Source: Caballeronia glebae
GTDB taxonomy: Bacteria > Pseudomonadota > Gammaproteobacteria > Burkholderiales > Burkholderiaceae
NCBI RefSeq assembly: GCF_001545035.1
Contig: NZ_FCOJ02000006.1
Span: 62,001-126,000, forward strand
DNA: 64,000 bases
Direction of reading: 5' to 3'
Below, in pieces: positions 48,671-61,268 of this stretch (position 1 is its first letter; each line of letters opens with the position of its first letter). Position numbers and translations under genes: made by a program. The notes beneath the pieces are model-generated. The model searched no databases and was not told the origin of the DNA. It worked only from the letters and a program-made list of their open reading frames with translations.

Positions 48671-48955
48671 GTGAAATTTGGGACTCGACTAAAATGTGGG
48701 CGGCGTGAGATACGCTCGCGGGGCGGTTTGAACACGCTAAACCGAAAGCGCATGGCTTCGTGCCAGATCTTTGGCGCATCGATCGCGCCACCGCCCACCA
48801 GAAACAGAACAGGCCGGATGCCCGGGATTTCGGGGCGCGAGCGCGCCGAGGACCGGTCCGGCCGACAAGACGCGTATTATCCGCTAAAAGCCCCGCGCGA
48901 TGCAGCAAAATACGCACCCGGCGTGCTGTCAGCGCGCCACATGAGCTCAGGTTGA

Positions 48956-49618
48956 ATGGCAAAGAACCGTTTTAATCATTCGTGGTTGCACGACCACATC
49001 AACGATCCTTACGTGAAGCTGGCACAGCGCGAGGGCTACCGCGCGCGCGCCGCATACAAGTTGAAGGAGATCGACGAGCAGGACAAGCTCATCAAGCCGG
49101 GGCAGGTCATCGTGGACCTCGGCTCGACGCCCGGCAGCTGGAGCCAGTACGCGCGCAACAAGCTCGCCCAGAGCGGCAAGCGCGACGCCGAGCGTCAGGG
49201 CGGTATCGACGGCACGATCATCGCGCTGGATCTTCTGCCGATGGAACCCATTGCGGACGTCACGTTCATCCAGGGCGACTTCCGCGAGGACGAGGTGCTC
49301 GCGCAGCTCGGTGAAATCCTCGGCGAGCGTCAGGTGGATCTTGTAATTTCCGACATGGCCCCCAACCTTTCAGGCGTAGCGACTGCGGATGCCGCGCGTA
49401 TCGAGCATTTGTGCGATTTGGCGCTAGAGTTCGCGCAGAACCATCTGAAACCGGAGGGTGCGCTGCTTGTCAAATGTTTTCATGGCAGCGGATATAGTCA
49501 GATCGTCGAGAAGTTCAAGCAACAGTTCAAAGTGGTTGCGCCGCGCAAACCAAAAGCTTCTCGCGACAAATCGTCGGAGACTTTTATTCTCGGGCGGCGG
49601 CTCAAGCATCCGAACTGA
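48956..49618 (+). CDS. rlmE: 23S rRNA 2'-O-ribose U2552 methyltransferase
   Basis: RlmE (FtsJ/RrmJ) methylates U2552 in the 23S A loop late in 50S assembly. The 220 residues have the SAM motif [13 protein letters not shown] and the catalytic K-D-K-E set spread over [28 protein letters not shown] and SSETFILGR. ftsH follows on the same strand after 185 bases, as in E. coli (rrmJ-ftsH). Confidence 0.95.
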   Translation: MAKNRFNHSWLHDHINDPYVKLAQREGYRARAAYKLKEIDEQDKLIKPGQVIVDLGSTPGSWSQYARNKLAQSGKRDAERQGGIDGTIIALDLLPMEPIADVTFIQGDFREDEVLAQLGEILGERQVDLVISDMAPNLSGVATADAARIEHLCDLALEFAQNHLKPEGALLVKCFHGSGYSQIVEKFKQQFKVVAPRKPKASRDKSSETFILGRRLKHPN

Positions 49619-49791
49619 GCAGCGCGTTCGAGCGATTAGGCGTTTATCTGCGATATTTTCACGGATTATGCCGAAAAAGGCCTGTCTGTCGCTGTTTGTG
49701 CGGTAGATAAACCTTATGGCAGGGGTTAGCGGTCTGGATTAGAATGCTTTGGTGGCGTCGCAAGGTTTATGTAGGCGCCCGTCTATGAGTG

Positions 49792-49796
49792 AGGAG
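49792..49796 (+). promoter_or_regulatory. Ribosome site that selects the TTG start of ftsH
   Basis: AGGAG at 49792-49796 is seven bases before TTG 49804, which begins [11 protein letters not shown]. The GTG at 49789 overlaps the site and cannot use it. Confidence 0.75.
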
Positions 49797-49803
49797 TGGT
49801 GCT

Positions 49804-51690
49804 TTGAACAACAATATGTTCTCTAAGGCGGCAGTGTGGCTCGTGATCGCACTGGTGCTGTTCACGGTGTTCAAGCAGTTTGACAAGCCTCGCGTCCAGG
49901 AAGGTGTGTCCTATTCGCAGTTCATGGACGACGCGAAGAGCGGCAAAGTCAAGACCGTCACCGTTCAGGGCCGCAATCTCACGGTTACACCGGCAGATGG
50001 CCAGAAATACCAGATCGTGTCGCCCGGCGACATCTGGATGGTTGGCGATCTCATGAAATACGGCGTTCAGGTCAGCGGCAAGGCTGACGATGAACCGAAC
50101 GCGCTCGTCTCGGCGCTGTACTACCTCGGGCCTACGATTCTCATCATCGGCTTCTGGTTCTACATGATGAGGCAGATGCAGGGCGGCGGGAAAGGCGGGG
50201 CGTTTTCGTTCGGCAAGTCGCGAGCGCGGCTGATCGACGAGAACAACAACGCAATCAATTTCACCGACGTCGCCGGTTGCGACGAAGCCAAGGAAGAAGT
50301 GTCCGAGCTGGTGGACTTCCTGCGCGATCCGCAGAAGTTCCAGAAACTGGGCGGACGCATACCACGCGGGGTGCTGCTGGTCGGGCCTCCGGGTACGGGT
50401 AAGACGCTGCTGGCGCGCGCCATCGCAGGTGAAGCGAAAGTGCCGTTCTTCAGCATTTCGGGTTCGGACTTCGTCGAAATGTTCGTCGGTGTCGGTGCGG
50501 CGCGCGTGCGCGACATGTTCGAGCAGGCGAAGAAGCATGCGCCTTGCATCGTATTCATCGACGAAATCGACGCGGTCGGTCGTCATCGCGGCGCGGGCAT
50601 GGGCGGCGGCAACGACGAGCGCGAGCAGACGCTTAACCAGATGCTCGTCGAAATGGACGGCTTCGAGGCTAATTCCGGTGTCATCGTGATCGCGGCGACG
50701 AACCGTTCGGACGTGCTCGACAAAGCGCTGCTCCGTCCGGGCCGTTTCGACCGTCAGGTCTACGTCGGCCTGCCGGATATCCGCGGCCGCGAGCACATCA
50801 TGAAGGTGCATCTGCGCAAGGTGCCGATTTCGAACGATGTGGATGCATCGGTCATCGCACGCGGCACGCCGGGTTTCTCGGGCGCCGACCTCGCCAACCT
50901 CGTGAACGAAGCGGCGCTGTTCGCCGCGCGTCGCGGCAAGCGAATTGTCGAGATGCAGGATTTCGAAGACGCGAAAGACAAGATTTTCATGGGTCCGGAG
51001 CGCAAGTCGGCTGTCATGCGCGAAGAAGAACGTCGCAATACGGCGTACCACGAGTCGGGCCACGCGGTGGTGGCGAAGCTTCTGCCGCACGCCGATCCGG
51101 TCCACAAGGTCTCGATCATGCCGCGCGGCTGGGCATTGGGTATCACGTGGCAGTTGCCGGAGCATGACCGTGTGAATCTCTATCGCAACAAGATGCTTGA
51201 GGAAATCGCGATCCTGTTCGGCGGCCGGGCAGCGGAAGAAGTGTTCCTGAATTCGATGTCGACGGGCGCTTCGAACGACTTCGAACGCGCGACGAAGATG
51301 GCGCGCGACATGGTGACGCGTTACGGCATGTCGGACGTACTCGGCACGATGGTCTACGTCGATACCGAAGAAAACGGCATGTTCGGCAAGATGGGCGCGA
51401 AGTCGGTGTCCGAAGCCACGCAGCAGAAGGTCGATGCGGAAATCCGCCGCATTCTCGACGAGCAATACGCGCTCGCCCGCAAGCTGCTGGAAGACAACCG
51501 CGACAAGGTCGAAGCGATGACCAGGGCGCTGCTCGAATGGGAAACCATCGACGCAGATCAGATCAGCGACATCATGGCGGATCGCCCGCCGCGTCCGCCG
51601 AAGAACCTGCCGCCTCCGTCCGGCGACACGCCGTCGGGTGGCAACAGCGGCAACGAGGTGAAGCCGGGGAACGCGCCGGCAACGGCCTGA
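49804..51690 (+). CDS. ftsH: ATP-dependent zinc metalloprotease FtsH
   Basis: FtsH extracts and degrades membrane and regulatory proteins. From the TTG at 49804 it has 628 residues: two membrane segments (about 7-24 and 100-121), AAA+ domain with Walker A GPPGTGKT, Walker B FIDEID and the SRH region [20 protein letters not shown], then the zinc site HESGH. The C terminus is Pro-rich with a PPP triplet. rlmE lies upstream and folP downstream; a hairpin follows at 51708. Confidence 0.96.
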   Translation: MNNNMFSKAAVWLVIALVLFTVFKQFDKPRVQEGVSYSQFMDDAKSGKVKTVTVQGRNLTVTPADGQKYQIVSPGDIWMVGDLMKYGVQVSGKADDEPNALVSALYYLGPTILIIGFWFYMMRQMQGGGKGGAFSFGKSRARLIDENNNAINFTDVAGCDEAKEEVSELVDFLRDPQKFQKLGGRIPRGVLLVGPPGTGKTLLARAIAGEAKVPFFSISGSDFVEMFVGVGAARVRDMFEQAKKHAPCIVFIDEIDAVGRHRGAGMGGGNDEREQTLNQMLVEMDGFEANSGVIVIAATNRSDVLDKALLRPGRFDRQVYVGLPDIRGREHIMKVHLRKVPISNDVDASVIARGTPGFSGADLANLVNEAALFAARRGKRIVEMQDFEDAKDKIFMGPERKSAVMREEERRNTAYHESGHAVVAKLLPHADPVHKVSIMPRGWALGITWQLPEHDRVNLYRNKMLEEIAILFGGRAAEEVFLNSMSTGASNDFERATKMARDMVTRYGMSDVLGTMVYVDTEENGMFGKMGAKSVSEATQQKVDAEIRRILDEQYALARKLLEDNRDKVEAMTRALLEWETIDADQISDIMADRPPRPPKNLPPPSGDTPSGGNSGNEVKPGNAPATA

Positions 51691-51707
51691 GCCTCGTGAC
51701 TTAATGC

Positions 51708-51738
51708 ATGGGCCGGTGTGCATCGCACGCCGGCCCAT
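51708..51738 (+). terminator. Terminator after ftsH
   Basis: ATGGGCCGGTGTGC pairs with GCACGCCGGCCCAT over 14 positions with one wobble and an ATC loop, followed by TTTCGCTTT. Confidence 0.8.
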
Positions 51739-51866
51739 TTCGCTTTATGGCCTCGTTTTAACAGGCCGCCGGACGTCGCACCTATATCGTCCGATGCCGC
51801 ATCGAGTCCGATCCCGACCGAATCTGGCGTCGATCTCGTTTCCGTTCCCTGTTTCGTTCGACTCGC

Positions 51867-52751
51867 TTGAGCACACCGACCTCATCCCTGCTTTCAGCCG
51901 CGCCGCTCCAGTGCGGACGCTTTACGCTGACTTTCGAACGCCCGCTCGTCATGGGCATTCTTAACGTCACGCCGGATTCGTTCTCCGACGGCGGCCGCTT
52001 CATCTCGCGCGGCGCCGCGCTCGCCCGCGCTGAGCAGATGCTCGCCGATGGCGCCGACATGATCGATATCGGCGGCGAATCCACGCGTCCGGGTGCGCCG
52101 CCCGTGCCGCTCGACGAGGAACTCGAACGCGTCGTGCCGATCGTCGCGGCATTGCGCGCCGTTCAAGTGCCGCTTTCCGTCGATACCTACAAGCCGGCCG
52201 TGATGCGCGCCGCGCTCGACGCCGGCGCGGACATGATCAATGACATCTGGGGCCTGCGACGGGAAGGTGCGCTCGACGCCGTAAAGGACAGCGACTGCGG
52301 ACTATGTGTGATGCACATGCTCGGCGAGCCGCGCACGATGCAACTCCACGAGCCGGTGTACGAAGACGTCGTCACCGAAGTGCGCGCTTTCTTCGCGGAG
52401 CGCGTCGCCGCGCTGGCGCATGCCGGGATTGCGGCGAAACGTATCAGTCTCGATCCGGGCTACGGCTTTGGAAAGACGGTCGAGCATAATTATTCGTTGC
52501 TCGCGCATCTCACGGCCACATTACCCGCCGGGACGCATTTTCCGTTGCTCGCGGGTATGTCGCGGAAATCGATGCTTGGCGCCGTCACCGGACGCGGCGC
52601 GGGCGAACGGCTCGCGGCGAGCGTCGCCGCGGCGGTTTGCGCGGCGGAGCGGGGCGCGGCGATCATCCGCGTTCACGACGTCGCGGAGACCGTCGATGCG
52701 CTGAAAGTCTGGCAGGCCACAAAGGATGCCGCCCGGAATGTGCATTATTGA
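51867..52751 (+). CDS. folP: Dihydropteroate synthase
   Basis: FolP joins p-aminobenzoate to the pterin pyrophosphate in folate synthesis and is the sulfonamide target. The 294-residue TIM barrel has MGILNVTPDSFSDGG, DIGGESTRPGA, GADMINDIWGLR, DPGYGFGKT and the C-terminal IIRVHDV. The TTG at 51867 is the furthest start that keeps the N-terminal segment PLQCGRFTLTF; no strong ribosome site is seen, so the first codons are less certain. glmM follows after 113 bases. Confidence 0.95.
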   Translation: MSTPTSSLLSAAPLQCGRFTLTFERPLVMGILNVTPDSFSDGGRFISRGAALARAEQMLADGADMIDIGGESTRPGAPPVPLDEELERVVPIVAALRAVQVPLSVDTYKPAVMRAALDAGADMINDIWGLRREGALDAVKDSDCGLCVMHMLGEPRTMQLHEPVYEDVVTEVRAFFAERVAALAHAGIAAKRISLDPGYGFGKTVEHNYSLLAHLTATLPAGTHFPLLAGMSRKSMLGAVTGRGAGERLAASVAAAVCAAERGAAIIRVHDVAETVDALKVWQATKDAARNVHY

Positions 52752-52864
52752 CACTGGCCTCATTCATCAGGAATTTGGGCGCAGGCGCGCGCCGATAGAA
52801 CTCATTAACTAAAATCGCGGACCGATACGATGCGCCGCACGGTCGCGAGGAGGGTCAAGCAACA

Positions 52865-54226
52865 ATGGCACGTCAATATTTTGGAACGGATGGCATCCGT
52901 GGGCGCGTAGGCGTCGCACCGATCACGCCGGACTTCGTACTCAAGCTCGGCTACGCGGCCGGGAAGGTGCTCGCGGGCGCCGACCGCGCCCAGCAGAAAA
53001 AGGGCAATCGTCCGACCGTGCTGATCGGCAAGGACACGCGCGTGTCGGGCTACATGCTCGAAGCCGCGCTGGAATCCGGCTTCTCGGCGGCGGGCGTCGA
53101 CGTGATGCTGGCCGGCCCGATGCCGACGCCGGGCGTCGCGTATCTCACGCGCGCGCTGCGGCTGTCGGCGGGCGTTGTGATCAGCGCGTCGCACAATCCG
53201 TACAACGACAACGGCATCAAGTTTTTCTCCGCCGACGGCAACAAGCTGCCCGACGAAGTCGAGTTCGAAATCGAGCGGCAGCTTGAGCAGCCGATGGAAT
53301 GCGCGCCTTCCGAACGCCTCGGTAAGGCGCGTCGCCTCGACGACGCGGGCGGGCGCTACATCGAATTCTGCAAGAGCACGTTCCCCGCGAACTTCGACCT
53401 GCGCGGGCTGAAGCTCGTCGTCGATTGCGCGCACGGCGCCGCGTACGACGTCGCGCCGCACGTTTTCCACGAGCTCGGCGCGGAAGTCGTGTCGATCGGC
53501 GTATCGCCGAACGGCTTCAACATCAACGACGGCGTCGGCGCGACGGCACCGGACGCGCTCGTGCGCGCCGTGCTGGAGCACAAGGCCGACATCGGCATCG
53601 CGCTCGATGGTGACGCGGACCGTCTGCAGATCGTCGATTCGTCCGGGCGCCTCTATAACGGCGACGAACTGCTTTACGTCCTGGTCAAAGACCGCATCGC
53701 GACCGACGGCAAGGTGGAAGGCGCCGTCGGCACGCTGATGACCAACATGGCCGTCGAAGTGGCGCTGAAGGAGGCGGGCGTGCAGTTCGTGCGCGCCGCG
53801 GTCGGCGACCGCTACGTGCTCGAAAAGCTGCGCGAGAACGGCTGGATGCTGGGCGCGGAAGGCTCGGGCCACATCCTGTCGCTGGATCGTCATTCGACCG
53901 GCGACGGCATCGTCTCGGCGCTCCTCGTGCTCGCGGCGATTCAGCGCAGCGGCAAGTCGCTCGCCGACCTGCTTCGCGGCGTCAGCCTGTTTCCGCAGAA
54001 GCTGATCAACGTGCGCATGAGCGCGGGCGCGGACTGGAAAGGCAGCGCCGAAATTCGCCGCGCGGTGGAGCAAGCCGAGCATTCCCTCCAATCGCACGGC
54101 CGGGTCTTGATTCGCGCGTCGGGAACCGAACCGGTCCTGCGCGTGATGGTGGAAGCGTCGGCGCAACAGGACGCAGTTCGGTACGCGGAAACGATTGCGC
54201 AGGTCGTGAAAGAAGCAACTTCGTAG
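52865..54226 (+). CDS. glmM: Phosphoglucosamine mutase
   Basis: GlmM turns glucosamine-6-phosphate into glucosamine-1-phosphate for UDP-GlcNAc, needed by peptidoglycan and lipopolysaccharide. The phosphoserine is Ser108 in [14 protein letters not shown]; the metal loop is DGDADR; the sugar loop is GEGSGH-like EGSGHIL; and the phosphate-binding C-terminal motif is [11 protein letters not shown]. The length, 453 residues, is normal. The folP-glmM pair matches E. coli. A terminator comes next. Confidence 0.96.
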   Translation: MARQYFGTDGIRGRVGVAPITPDFVLKLGYAAGKVLAGADRAQQKKGNRPTVLIGKDTRVSGYMLEAALESGFSAAGVDVMLAGPMPTPGVAYLTRALRLSAGVVISASHNPYNDNGIKFFSADGNKLPDEVEFEIERQLEQPMECAPSERLGKARRLDDAGGRYIEFCKSTFPANFDLRGLKLVVDCAHGAAYDVAPHVFHELGAEVVSIGVSPNGFNINDGVGATAPDALVRAVLEHKADIGIALDGDADRLQIVDSSGRLYNGDELLYVLVKDRIATDGKVEGAVGTLMTNMAVEVALKEAGVQFVRAAVGDRYVLEKLRENGWMLGAEGSGHILSLDRHSTGDGIVSALLVLAAIQRSGKSLADLLRGVSLFPQKLINVRMSAGADWKGSAEIRRAVEQAEHSLQSHGRVLIRASGTEPVLRVMVEASAQQDAVRYAETIAQVVKEATS

Positions 54227-54256
54227 GCATTTACTGCAGTTGTTCGCGTTTCGCTA

Positions 54257-54282
54257 AAAGCGGGCTTCGGCCCGCTTTTTTA
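54257..54282 (+). terminator. Terminator after glmM
   Basis: AAAAGCGGGC and GCCCGCTTTT flank a TTCG loop and are followed by more T, a textbook intrinsic terminator. Confidence 0.93.
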
Positions 54283-54359
54283 TTTGCAACGCAGTCTTTC
54301 CAAATCGGGTGTGATCAAACTTTCAGCACGTAAGCACAATGACATGCTGGCTTCACGAT

Positions 54360-54377
54360 AAGTCATATTACTGTCAC
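54360..54377 (+). promoter_or_regulatory. Pho box (PhoB site) for pstS
   Basis: AAGTCATATTACTGTCAC matches the 18-base Pho box consensus (two CTGTCAT-like halves 11 bases apart) at 15 positions by my count. Its second half sits where a -35 would be. Confidence 0.85.
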
Positions 54378-54387
54378 AGACTCCTCC

Positions 54388-54393
54388 TATATT
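54388..54393 (+). promoter_or_regulatory. -10 element of the pstS promoter
   Basis: TATATT at 54388-54393 begins 11 bases after the Pho box ends, the normal spacing for PhoB-activated promoters that lack a -35. Confidence 0.75.
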
Positions 54394-54456
54394 TCGCGGT
54401 GTCGTCTCACACGCTCGAACGCTCAAACGACACACGCTCACTACTGGAGATCAAGA

Positions 54457-55488
54457 ATGAAATTGATGCAAACCGCGCTGACCGGCCTGATTGGTGCAGT
54501 GTTCGCCATCTCCGCTCAAGCAGCCGACATCACCGGCGCGGGTTCCACCTTCGCAGCTCCGATCTACACCAAGTGGGCGGACGTCTACCAGAAGACGGGA
54601 GGCGGCAAGGTGAACTACCAGGGCATCGGCTCGTCGGGCGGTGTCAAGCAAATCATCGCGAAGACGGTGGATTTCGCAGGCTCGGACGCTCCACTGAAAG
54701 ACGACGAACTCGCGAAGAACGGCCTGTTCCAGTTTCCGACCGTGGTGGGCGGCGTGGTGCCGGTGATCAACGTGCCGGGTGTGAAGGCCGGCGAAGTGAC
54801 GCTGTCGGGCCAGGTGCTCGGCGACATCTACCTCGGCAAGATCAAGAAGTGGAACGACCCGGCGATCGCCGCGTTGAACCCGAAGGTCAAGCTGCCGGAT
54901 ACGGACATCGCGGTCGTGCGCCGCGCCGACGGCTCGGGCACCAGCTTCATCTGGACGAACTATCTGTCGAAGGTCAACGCCGACTGGAAGTCGAAGGTCG
55001 GCGAAGGTTCGACGGTCAACTGGCCGACGGGCACGGGCGGCAAGGGCAACGACGGCGTCGCGGCATTCGTGCAGCGTCTGCCGGGCGCGATCGGTTACGT
55101 GGAGTGGGCGTACGCGAAGCAGAACAAGATGACCTACGTCGGCCTGAAGAACTCGGCTGGCACGGTCGTCGAGCCGAAGACCGACACGTTCAAGGCAGCG
55201 GCCGCCGGCGCGGACTGGTCGAAGTCGTTCTATCAGATCCTGACGGACGAGCCGGGCAAGAACGCATGGCCGATCGTCGGCGCGACCTTCGTGCTGCTGC
55301 ACGCGACGCAAGACAAGCCGGCGCAAGGCACGGAAACGCTGAAGTTCTTCGACTGGGCGTTCAAGAACGGCGGCCAGGCTGCGAACGATCTCGATTACAT
55401 CTCGCTGCCGGATTCGGTCGTCGCGGAAATCAAGACGCAATGGAAGGCGAAGGTCAAGGACGCATCGGGCAAGTCGGTCGCGGAGTAA
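54457..55488 (+). CDS. pstS: Phosphate-binding periplasmic protein PstS
   Basis: PstS captures phosphate in the periplasm for the PstCAB transporter. A signal peptide ends near residue 22 (AQAAD). Phosphate-binding motifs are [21 protein letters not shown] and [17 protein letters not shown]. The 343-residue length is typical. A Pho box, -10 and GGAG ribosome site precede it. Its stop TAA is followed in frame by three more stops in a degenerate 9-base repeat. Confidence 0.96.
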   Translation: MKLMQTALTGLIGAVFAISAQAADITGAGSTFAAPIYTKWADVYQKTGGGKVNYQGIGSSGGVKQIIAKTVDFAGSDAPLKDDELAKNGLFQFPTVVGGVVPVINVPGVKAGEVTLSGQVLGDIYLGKIKKWNDPAIAALNPKVKLPDTDIAVVRRADGSGTSFIWTNYLSKVNADWKSKVGEGSTVNWPTGTGGKGNDGVAAFVQRLPGAIGYVEWAYAKQNKMTYVGLKNSAGTVVEPKTDTFKAAAAGADWSKSFYQILTDEPGKNAWPIVGATFVLLHATQDKPAQGTETLKFFDWAFKNGGQAANDLDYISLPDSVVAEIKTQWKAKVKDASGKSVAE

Positions 55489-55521
55489 GCGGAGTAAACA
55501 GAGTAAGCGCAGTACACGTAG
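55483..55521 (+). repeat. Degenerate 9-base repeat with four in-frame stops at the pstS end
   Basis: In the pstS frame the codons read GAG TAA, GCG GAG TAA, ACA GAG TAA, GCG CAG TAC ACG TAG. The GCGGAGTAA unit is repeated two to three times with drift. Confidence 0.75.
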
Positions 55522-55572
55522 TTTGAAACTGTCTTAAGCTCTTTAAAGCCCGGACAGTCAGCAATGAGGAAA

Positions 55573-55606
55573 ACCGCGCGGCGGGCCGAAGGGTCGGGCG
55601 CGCGGT
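55573..55606 (+). terminator. Intercistronic hairpin between pstS and pstC
   Basis: ACCGCGCG (55573-55580) pairs with CGCGCGGT (55599-55606) around a GC-rich loop. No T-run follows. Hairpins here usually stabilise the abundant pstS message and reduce readthrough. Confidence 0.55.
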
Positions 55607-55633
55607 CTGACACATAGCGAAACCAAGGCTCCC

Positions 55634-56617
55634 ATGTCGGACATCAACTTATCGTCGGCCGTGCCGGCAGCGCATACGCAGCGCGCGCCGAGCCGCATCG
55701 GCGACATCATTTTCGGCGGCGTGACGCGGCTTGCGGCCATCGTCACGCTGCTCCTGCTTGGCGGCATCATCGTTTCGCTGCTCGTCGCGTCGATGCCGAC
55801 CATCCAGAAATTCGGCCTCTCGTTCCTCTGGCGTTCGGAATGGGACCCGCCCAGCGACATGTTCGGCGCGCTCGTGCCCATCTACGGCACCATCGCGACG
55901 TCGCTCATCGCGCTCATCATCGCCGTGCCGGTGAGCTTCGGCATCGCGCTGTTTCTGACCGAACTCTCGCCCGCTTGGCTGCGCAGGCCGCTCGGCGTCG
56001 CGATCGAACTGCTCGCGGCGATCCCGTCGATCGTGTACGGCATGTGGGGCCTGCTCGTGTTCGCGCCGATCTTCGCGCAATACTTCGAGAAGCCGCTCGG
56101 CCATCTGCTCGGCGACGCGCCCTTTATCGGCATGTTCTTCCGGGGCGCGCCGATCGGCATCGGCATCCTGTGCGCCGGCGTCATTCTCGCGATCATGATC
56201 ATCCCGTACATCGCCTCGGTGATGCGCGACGTGTTCGAAGTCACACCCGTGCTGCTGAAGGAATCGGCATACGGTATCGGCTGCACGACGTGGGAAGTGA
56301 TGTGGAAGATCGTGCTGCCCTACACGCGCGCCGGTGTGATCGGCGGCGTAATGCTCGGCCTCGGACGCGCGCTCGGCGAGACGATGGCGGTCACGTTCGT
56401 CATCGGCAACACGAACCTGCTCGACAACGTGTCGCTCTTCTCGCCCGGCAACAGCATCACCTCGGCGCTCGCGAACGAATTCGCGGAAGCGAGTCCGGGC
56501 CTGCATACGTCGGCGTTGATGGAACTCGGTCTGATTCTCTTCGTGATCACGTTCTTCGTGCTCGCGTTCTCGAAGCTGATGCTTCTGCGCATGGAACGCG
56601 GGGAGGGCCGCAAATAA
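55634..56617 (+). CDS. pstC: Phosphate ABC transporter permease PstC
   Basis: PstC is one of the two membrane subunits of the high-affinity phosphate importer. The 327 residues have six membrane segments and the EAA loop near [26 protein letters not shown] short extra stretch around [19 protein letters not shown] is family typical. The stop TAA shares its last base with the pstA ATG. Confidence 0.96.
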   Translation: MSDINLSSAVPAAHTQRAPSRIGDIIFGGVTRLAAIVTLLLLGGIIVSLLVASMPTIQKFGLSFLWRSEWDPPSDMFGALVPIYGTIATSLIALIIAVPVSFGIALFLTELSPAWLRRPLGVAIELLAAIPSIVYGMWGLLVFAPIFAQYFEKPLGHLLGDAPFIGMFFRGAPIGIGILCAGVILAIMIIPYIASVMRDVFEVTPVLLKESAYGIGCTTWEVMWKIVLPYTRAGVIGGVMLGLGRALGETMAVTFVIGNTNLLDNVSLFSPGNSITSALANEFAEASPGLHTSALMELGLILFVITFFVLAFSKLMLLRMERGEGRK

Positions 56618-57504
56618 TGAGCCGTCCCGCTACGTTCAACCAGGATGCGGATCGCGTCGAAGCCACGCGCCGGAAGTTGCAGCGCCGCCGCCGCGGCACG
56701 AATGCACTCGCGCTGACGCTCTCGCTCGTCGCGATGGCCTTCGGCCTGCTCTGGCTCGTGTGGATTCTCTTCACGACGCTCAAGCTCGGCATCGGCGGTT
56801 TGTCGGTAGAGCTGTTCACGCAGTCGACGCCGCCGCCGAACACCGATGGCGGCGGTCTCGCCAACGCGATCGTCGGCTCGCTGATGCTCGTCGTGCTCGC
56901 GACGTGCGTGGGCACGCCGCTCGGCATTCTCGCGGGCGTCTATCTCGCTGAATATGGCCAGAAGCGCTGGCTCGCGAGCGTCACGCGCTTTATCAACGAC
57001 ATTCTGTTGTCGGCGCCTTCGATCGTCGTCGGTCTGTTCGTGTATGCGATCGTCGTCGCGAAGATGAACCGCTTCTCGGGCTGGGCCGGCGTGATCGCGC
57101 TGGCCTTGCTGCAGATTCCGATCGTGATTCGTACGACCGAAAACATGCTGAAGCTCGTGCCGAACGCGTTGCGTGAAGCGGCGTTCGCACTTGGCACGCC
57201 CAAGTGGAAGATGGTGATGTCGATCACGCTGAAGGCGTCGGTCGGCGGGATCGTGACGGGCGTGTTGCTGGCGATCGCGCGCATCGCCGGCGAAACCGCG
57301 CCGCTGCTTTTCACGGCGCTGTCGAATCAGTTTTTCTCTTGGGACATGAATCAGCCGGTGGCCAATCTGCCGGTGACGATCTACAAGTTCGCGATGAGTC
57401 CGTTCCCGCAATGGCAATCGCTCGCGTGGGCGGGTGTGTTCCTGATTACGCTCGGCGTGCTGGGTCTGAATATCCTGGCGCGCGTGATCTTCTCGAAGAA
57501 ATAA
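56617..57504 (+). CDS. pstA: Phosphate ABC transporter permease PstA
   Basis: PstA is the second permease subunit. The 295 residues include a positively charged start, about six membrane segments, and the EAA loop [23 protein letters not shown] triplet lies near residue 70 (QSTPPPNTD), a likely EF-P-dependent site. ATG 56617 overlaps the pstC stop by one base. pstB follows after 15 bases. Confidence 0.95.
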   Translation: MSRPATFNQDADRVEATRRKLQRRRRGTNALALTLSLVAMAFGLLWLVWILFTTLKLGIGGLSVELFTQSTPPPNTDGGGLANAIVGSLMLVVLATCVGTPLGILAGVYLAEYGQKRWLASVTRFINDILLSAPSIVVGLFVYAIVVAKMNRFSGWAGVIALALLQIPIVIRTTENMLKLVPNALREAAFALGTPKWKMVMSITLKASVGGIVTGVLLAIARIAGETAPLLFTALSNQFFSWDMNQPVANLPVTIYKFAMSPFPQWQSLAWAGVFLITLGVLGLNILARVIFSKK

Positions 57505-57519
57505 GGGTGGAGTGATTCC

Positions 57520-58380
<861 letters not shown>

Positions 58381-58418
58381 TCGTCAGCCAGGTGAAACAT
58401 AAGATTCTGGGAGCAGAT

Positions 58419-59123
58419 ATGTCCGATAAACATCTTTCGAGCCAGTTCGACGCCGACCTCAACGCAGTGTCGTCGAAAGTGCTGGAAATGGGCGGTCTCG
58501 TCGAGTCGCAGATCATCAACGCGATGCAGGCGCTGAACGAATTCGACATTGGCATTGCTGATCAGGTGATCGCGGCCGAAGTGCGTCTGAACACGATGGA
58601 AGTGGAGATCGACGAGGAGTGCAGCAACATCATCGCGCGCCGTCAGCCCGCCGCGCGCGACCTGCGTCTGCTCATGGCGATCTCGAAGACCATCACCAAT
58701 CTCGAACGCGCCGGCGACGAGGCCGAGAAGATCGCCAAGCGCGTGAAGCGCATCAACGAAGACGGCGTGGGCCGCACGGTGAACATTGCCGAGATCAAGC
58801 TCTCGGGCGAGATGGCGGTGTCGATCCTGCGCCGCGCGCTCGATGCGTTCGCGCGTCTCGACACGGTCGCCGCCGCGCAGATCGTGCGCGACGACAAGGC
58901 CATCGACGATGAATTCCGCGCCTTCGTGCGCAAGCTCGTGACGTACATGATGGAAGACCCGCGCACGATTTCCGCGGGCCTCGACTATCTGTTCATCGCG
59001 AAGGCGGTGGAGCGTATCGGCGATCACGCGAAGAACATCGCGGAGTTCATCATCTATATCGTGAAGGGCACCGACGTGCGGCATATTTCGCGCGATCAGC
59101 TCGAACGAGAGGCGCTGAGTTAA
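58419..59123 (+). CDS. phoU: Phosphate signalling protein PhoU
   Basis: PhoU links the Pst transporter with PhoR and keeps the regulon off when phosphate is plentiful. The 234 residues are two similar three-helix bundles; E-x3-D-x2-N/E metal sites are visible in EVRLNTMEVEIDEE and GDHAKNIAEFI. GGGAG five bases before ATG 58419 favours it over the GTG at 58392. It follows pstB in the common pstSCAB-phoU order. Confidence 0.95.
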   Translation: MSDKHLSSQFDADLNAVSSKVLEMGGLVESQIINAMQALNEFDIGIADQVIAAEVRLNTMEVEIDEECSNIIARRQPAARDLRLLMAISKTITNLERAGDEAEKIAKRVKRINEDGVGRTVNIAEIKLSGEMAVSILRRALDAFARLDTVAAAQIVRDDKAIDDEFRAFVRKLVTYMMEDPRTISAGLDYLFIAKAVERIGDHAKNIAEFIIYIVKGTDVRHISRDQLEREALS

Positions 59124-59167
59124 TCAGCGCAATCGCTTCATTTCAAGCAAAAGGTCAAGAGGTGCCG

Positions 59168-59869
59168 ATGCCCAGCAGTATCCTCGTCGTCGAAGACGAA
59201 CCCGCGATCTCCGAACTGATTTCGGTGAATCTTCAGCATGCGGGACATTGCCCGATTCGTGCGTATAACGCGGAACAGGCGCAAAACCTGATCAGTGATG
59301 TGTTGCCCGATCTCGTGCTGCTCGACTGGATGTTGCCGGGCAAGTCGGGCATCGCGTTCGCGCGCGATCTGCGCAACAACGAGCGCACGAAGCACATCCC
59401 GATCATCATGCTGACGGCGCGCGGCGACGAGCAGGACAAGGTGCTCGGCCTCGAAATCGGCGCGGACGATTACGTGACCAAGCCCTTTTCGCCGAAAGAG
59501 CTGATGGCGCGTATCAAGGCGGTTCTGCGCCGCCGCGCGCCGCAGTTGACCGAAGACGTGGTCGCGATCAACGGACTGCGTCTGGACCCGGCGACGCATC
59601 GCGTGGCGGCGAGTCATTCGGGCAACGACATCAAGCTCGATCTCGGCCCGACCGAATTCCGGCTGCTGCATTTCTTCATGACGCATCCGGAGCGCGTGCA
59701 TAGCCGCACGCAATTGCTGGATCAGGTGTGGGGCGATCACGTGTTCGTCGAGGAGCGCACGGTCGATGTGCATATCAAGCGTCTGCGCGCCGCGCTCAAG
59801 CCGGCGGGTTGCGATGCTATGATCGAAACGGTGCGCGGCAGCGGATACCGGCTCGCGAAAAGCGCTTGA
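59168..59869 (+). CDS. phoB: Phosphate regulon response regulator PhoB
   Basis: PhoB is the DNA-binding regulator that acts at Pho boxes such as 54360. The 233 residues have a receiver domain with the acidic pair Glu9/Asp10, phospho-acceptor Asp53 in LLDWMLPG, and Lys in VTKPFSPKE, followed by a winged-helix OmpR-type domain (RTQLLDQVWGDHVFVEERTVDVHIKRLR region). ATG 59168 is preceded by AAGAGG at five bases; the GTG at 59162 is less likely. Confidence 0.96.
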   Translation: MPSSILVVEDEPAISELISVNLQHAGHCPIRAYNAEQAQNLISDVLPDLVLLDWMLPGKSGIAFARDLRNNERTKHIPIIMLTARGDEQDKVLGLEIGADDYVTKPFSPKELMARIKAVLRRRAPQLTEDVVAINGLRLDPATHRVAASHSGNDIKLDLGPTEFRLLHFFMTHPERVHSRTQLLDQVWGDHVFVEERTVDVHIKRLRAALKPAGCDAMIETVRGSGYRLAKSA

Positions 59870-59932
59870 ATTCTGGTTCAGCGTCATCCGCTTTAACTTG
59901 CCGCATCAACGTCACTCAGGCTCGCCGCCAAC

Positions 59933-61246
<1,314 letters not shown>

Positions 61247-61268
61247 CGAACCACCCGCGAAGCAAGCG

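Noticed and set aside
55840-56616. Reading pstA as a 554-residue protein from 55840
   Set aside because: The first 259 codons overlap pstC in another frame; the real pstA starts at 56617, one base inside the pstC stop.
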